Shown here: positions 1 through 14,581 of the stretch, piece by piece
Position numbering within the stretch: the first letter of the stretch is position 1
How the letters are laid out: every line of letters begins with the position of its first letter
Source of the DNA: Girardinichthys multiradiatus
Lineage: Eukaryota > Chordata > Actinopteri > Cyprinodontiformes > Goodeidae
NCBI RefSeq assembly: GCF_021462225.1
Contig: NC_061816.1
Location: forward strand, 5,265,854 to 5,329,853
Reading direction: 5' to 3'
Length of the DNA stretch: 64,000 nucleotides
Made by a program: the position numbers and the translations under genes
Notes under the pieces: generated by a model
What the model saw: only the letters and a program-made list of their open reading frames with translations
Databases searched by the model: none
What the model was told of the DNA's origin: nothing

Positions 1-143
1 TACATTTCTCACCTGGTAACACTGGATCAATCCGAACCAGACGTGTTTTATATTTGCTGTGAAAATAACCAGAGGTTGGGTTAAGAGTTTCAGGTGGAGT
101 TCTGGAGAACTTTACATTCCCACCATCTTTCTCTCCTCTCCAG

Positions 144-215
144 GACCAGTTTGAGTTCGCACTGACTGCGGTGGCAGAGGAGGTCAACGCCATCCTCAAA
201 GCTCTGCCCCAGTGA
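144..215 (+). CDS. ptprn: ptprn (IA-2 type receptor tyrosine phosphatase), terminal coding exon only
   Basis: An AG acceptor after a pyrimidine tract opens a 24-codon exon ending in TGA at 213-215. It encodes 23 residues finishing [13 protein letters not shown], the invariant C-terminus of the IA-2/phogrin family (PTPRN and PTPRN2). These are catalytically inactive transmembrane phosphatase-like proteins of dense-core secretory granules. Only the end of the phosphatase-like domain is here; the rest lies upstream of the window and 1-143 is intron. PTPRN and PTPRN2 share this tail, so the choice of ptprn rests on the neighbouring alpha-tubulin, which matches the human PTPRN-TUBA4A neighbourhood. 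Family assignment is strong, the paralogue is inferred. Confidence 0.85.
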   Translation, partial: DQFEFALTAVAEEVNAILKALPQ

Positions 216-540
216 AACCAGGATAATCTGGACCGGTCTCCTCACATTTATAGGGATTGAGTGAATGCACCACAAGATTTATCCATTTAAAAACACCTGG
301 TTTTATGTCCTGTAGCTGCAACTGTGCTTCATTTTGGACGGAGTTTATCTGCTTCTTGTTACATCTTCCTGCTCGTGATTTTCTCCTGTAAGGAGGCTTT
401 GTGCCATTTAACTCATTTTCTGTCTCTGGGTATGTAGTAGTTTACCTCAAAGCAAGATAAAATATAAAAAAAAATAATTTAAAAAAGATATTTTGTATAT
501 GTGAGACGTACAATAAATCTTTGTGTTTAAGTGTTGCAAC
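216..540 (+). other. ptprn: ptprn 3' UTR with polyadenylation signal
   Basis: About 320 bases of AT-rich sequence follow the stop codon. A canonical AATAAA at 512-517, followed by a GT/T-rich stretch, is the likely polyadenylation signal. The gene converges on the alpha-tubulin gene, whose own signal is at 681-686 on the other strand, so the two 3' ends are only about 150 bases apart. Confidence 0.7.
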
Positions 541-768
541 AACTGTGTGACTTCCTGTGTTTAAATTAATGGATTACTGCAGAAAGATCCCAGAAGGTAG
601 TCTGGACCAGAATCACTAGTGCAAGCATTCCTAAAACCCACAAAACACACAGACCATTAAACCAGGCAGAGTTTGGGAACTTTATTTGAAGACATGATAA
701 AGCTGTTCTCTGCACACAGATCTCTGTGACAGAGGTATTACAAGCTTATTGAAAACTGCCAGAACACT

Positions 769-3610
<2,842 letters not shown>

Positions 3611-3723
3611 TTTTTAGCTATCTGTCTCCTTTTCTCCGACGTTCAAGGATCGGCTGTTGGAAGCAGTGTGTGATGCAGCAGTACCGATCACTCCTATTTA
3701 AAGGTTCATCCGGGGGCGGGGCT
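3611..3723 (-). promoter_or_regulatory. alpha-tubulin 5' UTR and core promoter
   Basis: Upstream of the lone ATG exon the - strand shows a TATA-like CCTTTAAATAGG at 3693-3704 and, just beyond it, a GC-box-like GGGGGCGGGG segment at about 3712-3722. The spacing would put transcription start near 3665-3670, giving a 5' UTR of about 55-60 bases joined to the ATG. Inferred from motifs only. Confidence 0.55.
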
Positions 3724-4150
3724 AACAGCGGTTTGAATCTGCTCTTGGCGGGAGATGACGGTGAGCAGATAAACGGACTGTTATAAACAGGCCTGTCATA
3801 AAATACTTAAAATACAGACTTATTAGCTCACTTGTTCTATTAATAGTACAATAAATACATTGGCTATGTTATCCACATTACAAACCCTGAAATAGGATTG
3901 TTTAATACTGTATAGTGTTTGTAGTGGTCATTAAAAACTATACTTTATACGCTCATATATTTAAAATAGGATATTTTTAATGTGCCTTAAATACTGTTTT
4001 TTTAATTAATGTGAGCTTGCATCTCCCTTACTAAGGTGAAGCACACACTTACATTGATTAACAGGTTTGTTTTTGTAATCCTCTTATTTTGAAGACCACT
4101 AACCTCACTCTCTTTGAAGTCAACGTCCTGAAAGCAAGATTCATGAACTA

Positions 4151-5420
4151 CAGAGGTTGGACAATGAAACTGAAACACCTGCCATTTTAGTGTGGGAAGT
4201 TTCATGGCTAAATTGGACCAGCCTGGTAGCCAGTCTTCATTGATTGCACATTGCACCAGTAAGAGCAGAGTGTGAAGGTTCAATTAGCAGGGTAAGAGCA
4301 CAGTTTTGCTCAAAATATTGAAATGCAAACAACATTATGGGTGACATACCAGAGTTAAAAAAGAACAAATTGTTGGTGCACGTCTTGCTGGCGCATCTGT
4401 GACCAAGACAGGAAGTCTTTGTGATGTATCAAGAGCCACGCTATCCAGGGTAATGTCAGCATACCACCAAGAAGGACGAACCACATCCAACAGGATTAAC
4501 TGTGGACGCAAGAGGAAGCTGTCTGAAAGGGATGTTCGGGTGCTAACCCGGATTGTATCCAAAAAACATAAAACCACGGCTGCCCAAATCACGGCAGAAT
4601 TAAATGTGCACCTCAACTCTCCTGTTTCCACCAGAACTGTCCATCGGGAGCTCCACAGGGTCAGTATACACGGCCGGGCTGCTATAGCCAAACCTTTGGT
4701 CACTCATGCCAATGCCAAACGTTGGTTTCAATGGTGCAAGGAGTGCAAATCTTGGGCTGTGGACAATGTGAAACATGTATTGTTCTCTGATGAGTCCACC
4801 TTTACTCTTTTCCCCACATCCGGGAGAGTTACGGTGTGGAGAAGCCCCAAAGAAGCGTACCACCCAGACTGTTGCATGCCCAGAGTGAAGCATGGGGGTG
4901 GATCAGTGATGGTATGGGCTGCCATATCATGGCATTCCCTTGGCCCAATACTTGTGCTAGATGGGCGCGTCACTGCCAAGGACTACCGAACCATTCTTGA
5001 GGACCATGTGCATCCAATGGTTCAAACATTGTATCCTGAAGGTGGTGCCGTGTATCAGGATGACAATGCACCAATACACACAGCAAGACTGGTGAAAGAT
5101 TGGTTTGATGAACATGAAAGTGAAGTTGAACATCTCCCATGGCCTGCATAGTCACCAGATCTAAATATTATTGAGCCACTTTGGGGTGTTTTGGAGGAGC
5201 GAGTCAGGAAACGTTTTCCTCCACCAGTATCACGTAGTGACCTGGTCACTATCCTGCAAGAAGAATGGCTTAAAATCCCTCTGACCACTGTGCAGGACTT
5301 GTATATGTCATTCCCAAGATGAATTGACGCTGTATTTGGACGCAAAAGGAGGCCCTACACCATATTAATAAATTATTGTGGTCTAAAACCAGGTGTTTCA
5401 GTTTCATTGTCCAACCCCTG
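4151..5420 (+). mobile_element. Tc1/mariner transposon, full length with both inverted repeats, inactive
   Basis: The element begins CAGAGGTTGGACAATG and ends with its near-exact complement CATTGTCCAACCCCTG. The inverted repeats run about 32 bp with one mismatch, and a TA dinucleotide flanks each end (4149-4150 and 5421-5422), as expected for Tc1 target duplication. Length is 1270 bp. Inside is a transposase reading frame with the DDE triad context visible (FSDEST, DDNAPIHTA, SPDLNIIEPLW). Confidence 0.92.
4337..5378 (+). pseudogene. Tc1 transposase pseudogene (one frameshift, two nonsense codons)
   Basis: The frame starts MGDIPELKK at 4337. One base appears lost near 4361-4364, shifting into the main frame (GARLAGASV, then helix-turn-helix DNA-binding regions). 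A TAG at about 5149 interrupts the catalytic WPA-SPDLN motif, where a glutamine codon is expected, and a TGA at about 5320 replaces a likely arginine codon in the MPRRIDAV-type tail. The copy therefore cannot make an active transposase, but only a few changes separate it from an open frame, so it is younger than the other Tc1 fragments here. Confidence 0.88.
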
Positions 5421-5422
5421 TA

Positions 5423-7068
<1,646 letters not shown>

Positions 7069-9476
7069 AAAATAAAAGCTGTCAGAATAACAATCTTTTC
7101 TATAAAAATTTCTTGCAAACCTCATTAAGACAATGATTTAGGTTCCTTTATTGGAAAACAGTAACAACATGAACTATCATATTGCCATCAATGCAACATC
7201 TACAGAGCAACACAAGTCTAATCCTGAAGTATTTTTGTTATGTAAGACCTAAATCTTAAAGCTTATTTGGGAGGAGTGATTTGAAACCTGAGCTTCACGG
7301 TGTATGCTCAGCGAAACATGACTTGTTTCAGGACAAACAAAGGAAATGCAATATCTAGGCAGACCTCTGTGGAACACAATGTTCTGTTAGATTACATAAA
7401 GTAAATCAGTCTTTGCATTTTTATAAATTAATAAAATCTACACAACATACTAAAACCTAGCTCTGTGAAACATTTTGTGTATTTCTTTCTTTGTACATCA
7501 TCACATCAGGCTTCCATGATGTTCTACTCGAGCATCATATCATTGAAGCCTCAAGTAAAAAAACAGTTTTTAAAATCAAACGTCATAGCTTCCAACTGAG
7601 AGGCTGTCTTACAGACTCGGTTAATCCAAATGAGTGATGAGGCTGTACTGGCCATATATGGTGGAGGCCTCTGCTTAGGAAATCTTTCATTTATACCTTC
7701 AGGTGTCTGCTGTTGACTATATATTTACACCTCTGGGTGTCTGGCCAGCTGGGGCCTGTCTGCTGTTTCTCTTGAGAAACAGCAGACAGGCAGAGAAGGA
7801 CTGCAGTTTCTGAGACTGCAGAGGCTAAAGCTTGGGCCTGGGAGGAATTCTGAGATACGATGGAGAAGGATTTTTAGCAGGCCTTGAGGAAGTTCTTGCA
7901 AGCCATCGAATGACTAAGAAAAGGTCCATTGGTTTGCTGGGAAATGCAGACCCAGACTCAGGATTTTGAAAGAGAACATCAAAGATCTCACCCATCACCA
8001 TTTCTTCTGCAGACGAGGCATTGTCTAAAGACCTTGATGTGTTGTTGGTGATGGTAGGATGGAGTGGTTCCTGGGACTTTGTCTGCAGTAATGCAGGCAC
8101 TACTCTGGTGGTTTGGTGAAGAAAGAGCTGAGCTGAAAAGCAAAGCTTTTAATTCTATGTTTTGACATGCTCCTGTGGTCATAATATGTATGTTGTGACT
8201 GAAAGAATGAGATCCTGGATGCAAACAGCTATATTGAGATTCCTCTGTAGAGTGGCTGGTCTGTCACTGTTACAGAAAGGGTGAGGAGGTTGGACATCTA
8301 GGGGAGCTTGGCGTAGAACAGCTGTCATGAAAGGGGTCATCTAAGGTTTTGCAGGTATCTGATCAGGATCCCTCCTAGACAATTTCTTTTGTAGGTTTTC
8401 TGTTCATGGAGAAGACCCGAGGACAGACCTACAATTTGCTAGAAAGGACTATAAATATCTACATGACCCAGCATATCATTTTGAATCTAATTACATAATT
8501 TAAAACAAAAAATAGAAGTTTCTACTTTACTTAAATTTTATGGCAGGGTTTGCTGATTCAGTTCTGATTGCAGAAAGATTCTCTTTGATGCAGCTTTATT
8601 AAGGAAACAGCCTGGTTACTTCGGTATACTGAAGGAAGAAAGTACACAATAAAGACTAGTGAGTGTAAATTATGTCCAGGACAACCCGATCAGTCTTCGG
8701 TTTAGACTTTTAACTGTTGATTTAAACTGCTTTTGGAGTTCTTAACAGTAGGTGATTCATAGAAAGACAGTCCTATGTCTTTAATCTTGCAGAGAAGAAA
8801 AAACGGATATCTCCATCCGTGTGAGCAGAACTGGCTTTTGTAACAAATCCCTCATTACATCACCGCACTGCTGATAAGATTCATTTGAAATGTAAACGTA
8901 GAGAAAACTTTAGAACCCAATGCCTTTAAAACATTTCAAAATTCAAATCAGTATTTATCTTCCAGCCGTTTAATGACTGAACAGAGAAGCAGGATGGTGG
9001 AGTAGCTGTTTGCATGAGTCTTATACCTTGCTTGGAGATTGAAGAATTAGGGTTGCCTCTGGGAATTTACCTAAAGAGTTTAACACCACTGAATTTGAAG
9101 GATTTTCCTTTTACATTAAATTTTTATGGGCTGAATATTTAGGAAGTCATGAGCCCCAGACAGAAAAAAATATATATAAATATATATAAATATATATATT
9201 AGAGGTTATAGTGTATATTATATTAGAATATAATTTAGGTATCAAACTTTACTAACCAAAGTTTTAAGAATTCCCCATTTTATGTTTTCAAGTGACTCTT
9301 TCTAAAGTGGTGAAGGAAAAAGTAACTGGGTTTGTACTTCATATTGTTTATTTTCAACAGTTCTCTGCACAAACAGTCCACAAATGACCATCATAACATG
9401 TATATCGTCAGTGTCTTGTGAGCAATCACTGGATCATGATGCAGCTGCTTGAAGTAAAACTCTGAGTTATGCATTG
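7069..9476. other. intergenic DNA, no gene recognised
   Basis: Apart from the palindrome above and a short TATATA-rich patch near 9170-9205, this holds no feature I can name. Short minus-strand frames around 7825-8224 lack recognisable similarity and convincing splice context. Confidence 0.45.
7754..7791. repeat. perfect 18-bp inverted repeat with 2-base spacer
   Basis: Arm one at 7754-7771 (GCCTGTCTGCTGTTTCTC) is exactly complementary to arm two at 7774-7791, separated by TT. Pairing stops immediately outside the arms. It could form a hairpin or cruciform, or be an insertion remnant. No gene is adjacent. Confidence 0.95.
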
Positions 9477-10290
9477 TCAGTATTCATCTTCCTCTCCATC
9501 GGATATGCTGTACGTTCCATCCTCTTCATGATCCTTCTCCAGGGCAGCCATGTTCTCCCTGGCCTCAGAGAACTCCTCCTTCCTCCATCTCCTCTTCACA
9601 GTGGGTGGCTGGTAGTTGATCACTACCTTAAACCCAGTTGAACACCAGTCCTCAAACTGGATGCTGCGTTTCGTTTTGAGGTTCTCAATGAACACAGGGT
9701 TAGGGGGTTACTTCTTCAGGCATTTTGTCGCCTTCTTAGGTAGGTGAAGCTGGTTCCTCCTTTAAAGCAGTCGAACATGAGGAATCCCTGGAGACTTGTG
9801 TGCTGGTCAGGCTACAGGTAAATAAAATAGAACACCAGTACAAGGTTGAATTTGTATTGACTGGAAAGGAATATGTTGCTGCAAGCAAACTCACCAGTTT
9901 ACAAATCCTGTCCAGAACCAGATCAAGGATCTCTTTTTCAGTGGTGAAGTGACCACGAGCATACTGGTTGATGACCTCTTCTTTGCCAGTAATCAGCTGC
10001 TCTGGATGGAAAAGCTGACAGTATCTCCCAGTACAACCATCGTCTGTAATCAGTCTGTAATCATCTTGTATGTTCTTGTAACCAAGAGAGTACTACCTAA
10101 GACTTTTATTCTTTGGACTACATTATCTTACCAATAATAGTTGGTTCCAGATCCACAAAGATGCCTCAGCTGACATTACAAATGCTGTGTTTCCCAGCTC
10201 CAGACTGACAGAAGAAAGTGTGAGAAGAAACACCTCCAATCATCTTGTTGATGGGCATCAGTCCACCCAGGTGAATGCTTGGGAGAAACT
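9477..10290 (-). pseudogene. decayed tandem alpha-tubulin gene copy with introns retained
   Basis: Three exon remnants lie in the same order and strand as the functional gene. Exon 3 is intact at 9895-10043, exactly 149 bp, with a good acceptor and a CTG-GTGAGT donor, encoding a tubulin segment with [14 protein letters not shown]. Exon 2 survives at 10132-about 10290 ([26 protein letters not shown]) but has an internal stop. Exon 4 (9477-9811) has the acceptor and [12 protein letters not shown], then lacks roughly residues 150-335. It resumes at [12 protein letters not shown], loses about 40 more residues after YQPPT, and ends in an acidic tail closing EEDEY. Retained introns show segmental duplication rather than retrocopying. 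Confidence 0.9.
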
Positions 10291-10484
10291 TAACAAAACA
10301 AGTATATCAGTACATGCAAAGAGCCCTATGGCTAATGGTTTTGTTATGTCAATGAGATCCACAATGAGATGCAGCAGAAGCTTGCCATGACTGAAATACT
10401 GCTGCTGATGTTAAGGATCTGAGGACAGCTGCTATCAGTGTATCTATGAAAGCTTCTGATACTCAGTTTCTCACTGCTCCATGG

Positions 10485-10702
10485 CACAGGAGTCAAAGTC
10501 CAGTCCTAGAGGGCCGGTGTCCTCCAACCTTTAGACGTGTCTCTATTTCAGCATCCCTGAATCAAATAATTAAGTCATTAGCAGGACTCAGGTGAACTTC
10601 ACTGCATACTGAGGAGGTAATTCAGCCATTTGACTCAGGTGTGTTGGACCAGGGACACATCTAAAAGACACCGGTCCTCGAGGACTGGAGTTGATACCCC
10701 TG
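10485..10702. mobile_element. hAT-type MITE, 218 bp, with 8-bp target duplication
   Basis: The block is bounded by the exact direct repeat CTCCATGG at 10477-10484 and 10703-10710. Its ends are imperfect inverted repeats (CACAGGAGTCAAAGTCCAGT at left, complement of GGACTGGAGTTGATACCCCTG at right). It has no coding capacity. The 8-bp duplication and CAGGGG-like ends are typical of non-autonomous hAT elements, and this one resembles a very abundant teleost family. Confidence 0.88.
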
Positions 10703-10710
10703 CTCCATGG

Positions 10711-11587
10711 TAAACTTAGTTTGGGTTAAATGTTACTGAAATTTAGCAGAACATGTGCAGGCATGCTACACCACACATCAATAACCCTTCATTCTGCACA
10801 GAGATAATGTGTAACCCCTATTCCACATGACAGGCATGTAAAACTCATTTATTTCCAGGCAACGGAGCACACAGACAGTTATTTGTGGTTGTGTTGCACA
10901 CTTGAAAAAACTCAGCACTCCACAGAGGTCGAGGATTTCTATAGAAATTTGTTAAGGTGAAGGTTTACCATTTTAGCTAAACATTAATTAGCTGTAAGTT
11001 TTTACTGCTGATTGATATGTTGTGTCAGATTCGCAAATGTGAAGCTGCTTTGGTCTGGATTATGTGTGTAAATGGCCTTGGAAGCAGTGCTTAGCAGACA
11101 CTTTCTTTTAGTTGAGAAGGAAATTATTTGGATTAAGTCGCTCATCTGGGATTCTCTCGGAGAGGAAGAACTTTTGGTAATTTAGTTACTGACTTGCTTT
11201 AATTCATTTCCTGGAGGACGTAGTTACCATGTTATCCAAAAGTCCATTTGTGATTGGTTGATCAGTCCTGGTTGAACTAGTCTTGGAAGAAGACCCAGTT
11301 TTAGAAATGCCTAAGCTTGTCCCAATAGAGTCAGAACCACTGACTGATCATCCTATTTAGACTGCAGTTACTTGTTTGCTACTATATTTGAAAACTCCTG
11401 TAAACTATGTGAGATAATCTGTTCCAATATGGTCAAAGTGTGACTGTAAAACCTCTCCGATTCCTCGTTGTTGAAGAAAAGGAAGTACATTTCCATGTCT
11501 CTGTGAGGCCCAGCTGGGCGGTTGTGTTTGTTTTCCACACGGTTGATCATTAGTTTATAATAGAAACACTGAAGGTCATCCTGGTGC
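10711..11587. other. intergenic DNA, no gene recognised
   Basis: No recognisable gene. A 60-codon minus-strand frame at 11368-11550 looks protein-like in composition but I cannot assign it and see no exon structure around it. Confidence 0.4.
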
Positions 11588-11740
11588 TGCAGACTTGGAG
11601 CTCAGTCACCATGACAACAATGTGGCGAGGAGGAAACTGATGGCACTGTAGGCCATCTGTAACGGTGTTGCAGCTGTCCTACAGGTAGAGAAAAGGGACA
11701 CCAATGGTCTTCTGTGCTGCTTTCAGAATGCGCTGGAGGG

Positions 11741-11771
11741 ACAATGTGGTGCAGGGTCTGCACCACATTGT
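11741..11771. repeat. 14-bp inverted repeat with 3-base loop inside the LINE
   Basis: ACAATGTGGTGCAG at 11741-11754 is followed by GGT and its exact complement at 11758-11771. It may be chance evolution within the element or a local copy. Confidence 0.85.
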
Positions 11772-11823
11772 TATGCAGCTGGTCAGGATGCTTTCGATAG
11801 TGCCCCAGTAGAATGTGAACATT

Positions 11824-12011
11824 GGGCGTGGTGGTGGCACAGGGGTAAAAGCGAGCCATATTCAGAGGCTTCAGTCCTCAAAGCAGTCCGTTGCGGGTTC
11901 AACTTCCGGCCCAGGCAACCTTTGCTGCATGTCTTCCCCCTTTCTCCACCCCTTGCCTGTCAGCTTACTGTCGGAAAAATTTGAAAAATAAAGGCCACTA
12001 GTGTCACAAAA
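11824..12011 (+). mobile_element. tRNA-derived SINE nested in the LINE
   Basis: The head GGGCGTGGTGGTGGCACAGG contains a pol III A-box-like element, and GCGGGTTCAACTTCC about 60 bases on is a B-box. The tail reads into a common fish SINE body ending in AATAAAGGCCACTAGTG. The 7-bp repeat GAACATT at 11817-11823 and 12012-12018 looks like the target-site duplication, and the LINE reading frame resumes on the far side, so the SINE inserted after the LINE. Confidence 0.82.
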
Positions 12012-12890
12012 GAACATTAAGAATGTGACCATGATGGGGGGGCTGCAGCTCTTCAACCTTTGCGGAGGAAATAGAGATGCCTTCTTGGTCAGTGATGAGG
12101 TGTTGGTGGTCCAGGTGAGGTCCTGTGACTGGACACTGAGGAACTTGATGCTGCTCACCCCACCACAGCTCCATTGATGTCCAGAGGAGTATGCTGGGGG
12201 CCTGTGTTCCTGAAGTCCACAACAATCTCTTTCTTCTTCTCTACTTTCAGAGAAAGATTGTTGTGGCTGCACCACTGGGCCAGGACGCTCACCTCACTTC
12301 TGTAGACTGTGAGGGTGAGTAGTGTCACCAGCAAACTTGATGAACAGGTTGAAGCTGTGCAACAGTGTGAAGTCATGGGTCAGCAGAGTGAAGAGGAGGG
12401 GGCTCAGCACACATCCTTGGGGGGCCCCCGTATTTAGTATGATGCTGTTTTGTTGCTGGAGGTAGGAACTAACAAATGTTCAACACATTTATTTCAAACA
12501 ATAATCAGTTCTACGTTTTAATTTGTTGGGATGTTCTCTTGTTTTGGAAATTTCTGGATATTTAATGTGCCCACAGTAAAACTGCATTATTAAAAACAAA
12601 CATATTAAAACTTAGACCTTTTTCCAAAATAACAAATCAAAAACACGTTTCTTTACATTTGTTTTATTTTGCTTGCACAAATTTACTAAAAATTCATTAG
12701 AAAGCAGTTTATCAACTTTCAACATTGCATAAATGTGCATCGACAGGCACTGTTCTCCATTGCTGCGTTAATCATACAAGATGTTATGTTTCAGTGCACA
12801 TTTCTGGCTGTAATCATAGTCATGTCAGGGTATGCATGAAAAACAACATTATTGAGGAGCTGGAGCTGGGATCAGTGTGCAGCATTGACA

Positions 12891-14581
12891 TCAAACCTTC
12901 TGAGTAAAGTTCTCAGGGAAAACACCTTTGGCTGAAATGTCTTTCTTCTGGAACCAGTGAGACTCCTTTACGCCTAAGAGCCAGCCATCATCCTGCAAAC
13001 AGACACCACGTACAACAGTTCTCAGGCAACCACCCCAACGATTAGGTTACAAATAACTAGTTGCTTAGGATATCATTGTTTAAAAACAAGTAAACCAGCA
13101 TATGGAAAAAAAAGCTATGGCTAATTATGGTTTTGCAGCACAAACAGCTGTTGACCAACTGCAGTTTAACTAATCTGACTAATTTAACAAATTTTCAGGT
13201 GAAATGTTTTTTTTGTTTGTTTTTTAATCTTACAATTTTGTTATTTTGTCAAAGTCTGCAAATTTTGGAAGCAGATTTAGCTTTAGGGATTAATATCCAA
13301 AACAAGAACAGTGTAGCAAGAACCTGTAATATGATTATGTTTTAAAAATGCCTTTAATGTGCGAAGCAGATCTAAGTAAACAGCGTTTTGGTTAAAAACC
13401 AAGTTTTAAGTAAAATCCACTATCTGGAAACCAACAGTCATCCAGGTCTGATCATCACGGTCGCAATAATTATTTGCCATTGTACTCTATGTTGTCTATT
13501 TTTGACTAAAGCTCGGCTAAACACCAAATTTGTATTTCTTACTCATCACACGTGTTTAAGCCTCCAGAAAATTGTTCCTGAGTACACACTTTGGCATTAT
13601 TAACAGGGTTCTGACTAAATGCAGTAGACTCTGGACATCCCAGAAGTCAGAGCCAGCAAAGGCCAGCTCAGCTTGACTATTTAGGGGTAACCTATAGGCA
13701 GACTGAATGCTCTGGCAGCCGAAGCTGCTACGCCTTCAGCAGCAGGTGGAGGACTATCACTGTGACACTGAAGTTGATTTTATTTTTGAGTCCAAAACCC
13801 ATCCACGAGCAATCTGAGGTGTACTCAGATTGCCTGACCTCTACTCGTTCTAACCAAGGCTCATCCTTCCTCCTCATTGGAGAATGTGTTGACAATTCAT
13901 TTGTTTGACAGCCAAAATCCTGAATTAGTCTTATTCATCGTAATAAATCCTCTTTTACACACAAAATACAGTGCTCCCAATCCTGAATTATGGTGACGTA
14001 TTTTACAGGTCAGCCTCAAAAACCCTCCTCCACAAACTGGATATTATTTATCACGTTGCCATCCGTTTTGTTACTGGTGCTTCACTTAGCACTTACCACT
14101 GTCATCTCTACTTCTTGTGGTGCTTGCTTATCTCTATTCTTGTAGGTAAACCAATGGGTAGTTGTATATTTACAAAACTCTCATCAGAAAACCCTGACAT
14201 ATCTACAATAATTTCTTATTTTTCGCAGCATAAACCGCAGCCTGCCTCACAAATATACACTCAGCAGTCGGTGTTGCCTGGCTTTAATCCTGTTTTGGGT
14301 TGCTAAAGACATATGCAGATGATACTAACCTGTTCATCAGGGTTGTCAAAAGCCAAAACCAGCACAGCATCTCCAACCTTCAGCTCCAGCTCATCGTTGT
14401 CAGTGGCTGTGTACTCATGTACTGCTTTTACCTGGAGAAAAGTACAAAGCAGTGTATTAATATGACATAAACCAATATATAGACTTTATGGTTGCCATTA
14501 CTGGAGATAAACATAAGGTGGATTCACCTTGTAGAGGAACCCTGGAGGAAGTTCAGCATCAGAGCCATTGGTCACAGAGCT
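12891..14581 (-). CDS. bin1: bin1 SH3 domain exons (16-18)
   Basis: Exon 16 (14528-14581) leads in with [12 protein letters not shown], exon 17 (14330-14431) gives [18 protein letters not shown] through NPDEQ, and exon 18 (12891-12992) gives [13 protein letters not shown] and PENFTQKV then TGA. These are the ALYDY-like, acidic RT-loop, GW and PxxF positions of the BIN1 SH3, which binds proline-rich dynamin. The likely polyadenylation signal is the - strand AATAAA at 12663-12668. Confidence 0.93.

Larger units (their letters stand above)
11588..12470 (-). mobile_element. L2-type LINE reverse transcriptase fragment, split by a SINE
   Basis: On the - strand, broken frames carry the end of a non-LTR reverse transcriptase: CSHNNLSLKVEKKKEIVVDF, then LDINGAVV, SSIKFLSV, DLTWTTNTS, RLKSCSPPIM, and after the inserted SINE a tail with FSLPVGQLQHRYRW. 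This order is that of teleost L2/CR1-group elements. Several frameshifts and stops show it is dead. Confidence 0.82.

Noticed and set aside
7825..8224. Overlapping minus-strand frames of 91 and 78 codons
   Set aside because: No family recognised, no splice structure consistent with a multi-exon gene, and no promoter. I looked for dnajb2, a human neighbour here, and saw no J domain.
11824..11910. Possible tRNA gene
   Set aside because: A and B boxes are present but the cloverleaf is incomplete and the sequence continues into a SINE body and tail with a target duplication.
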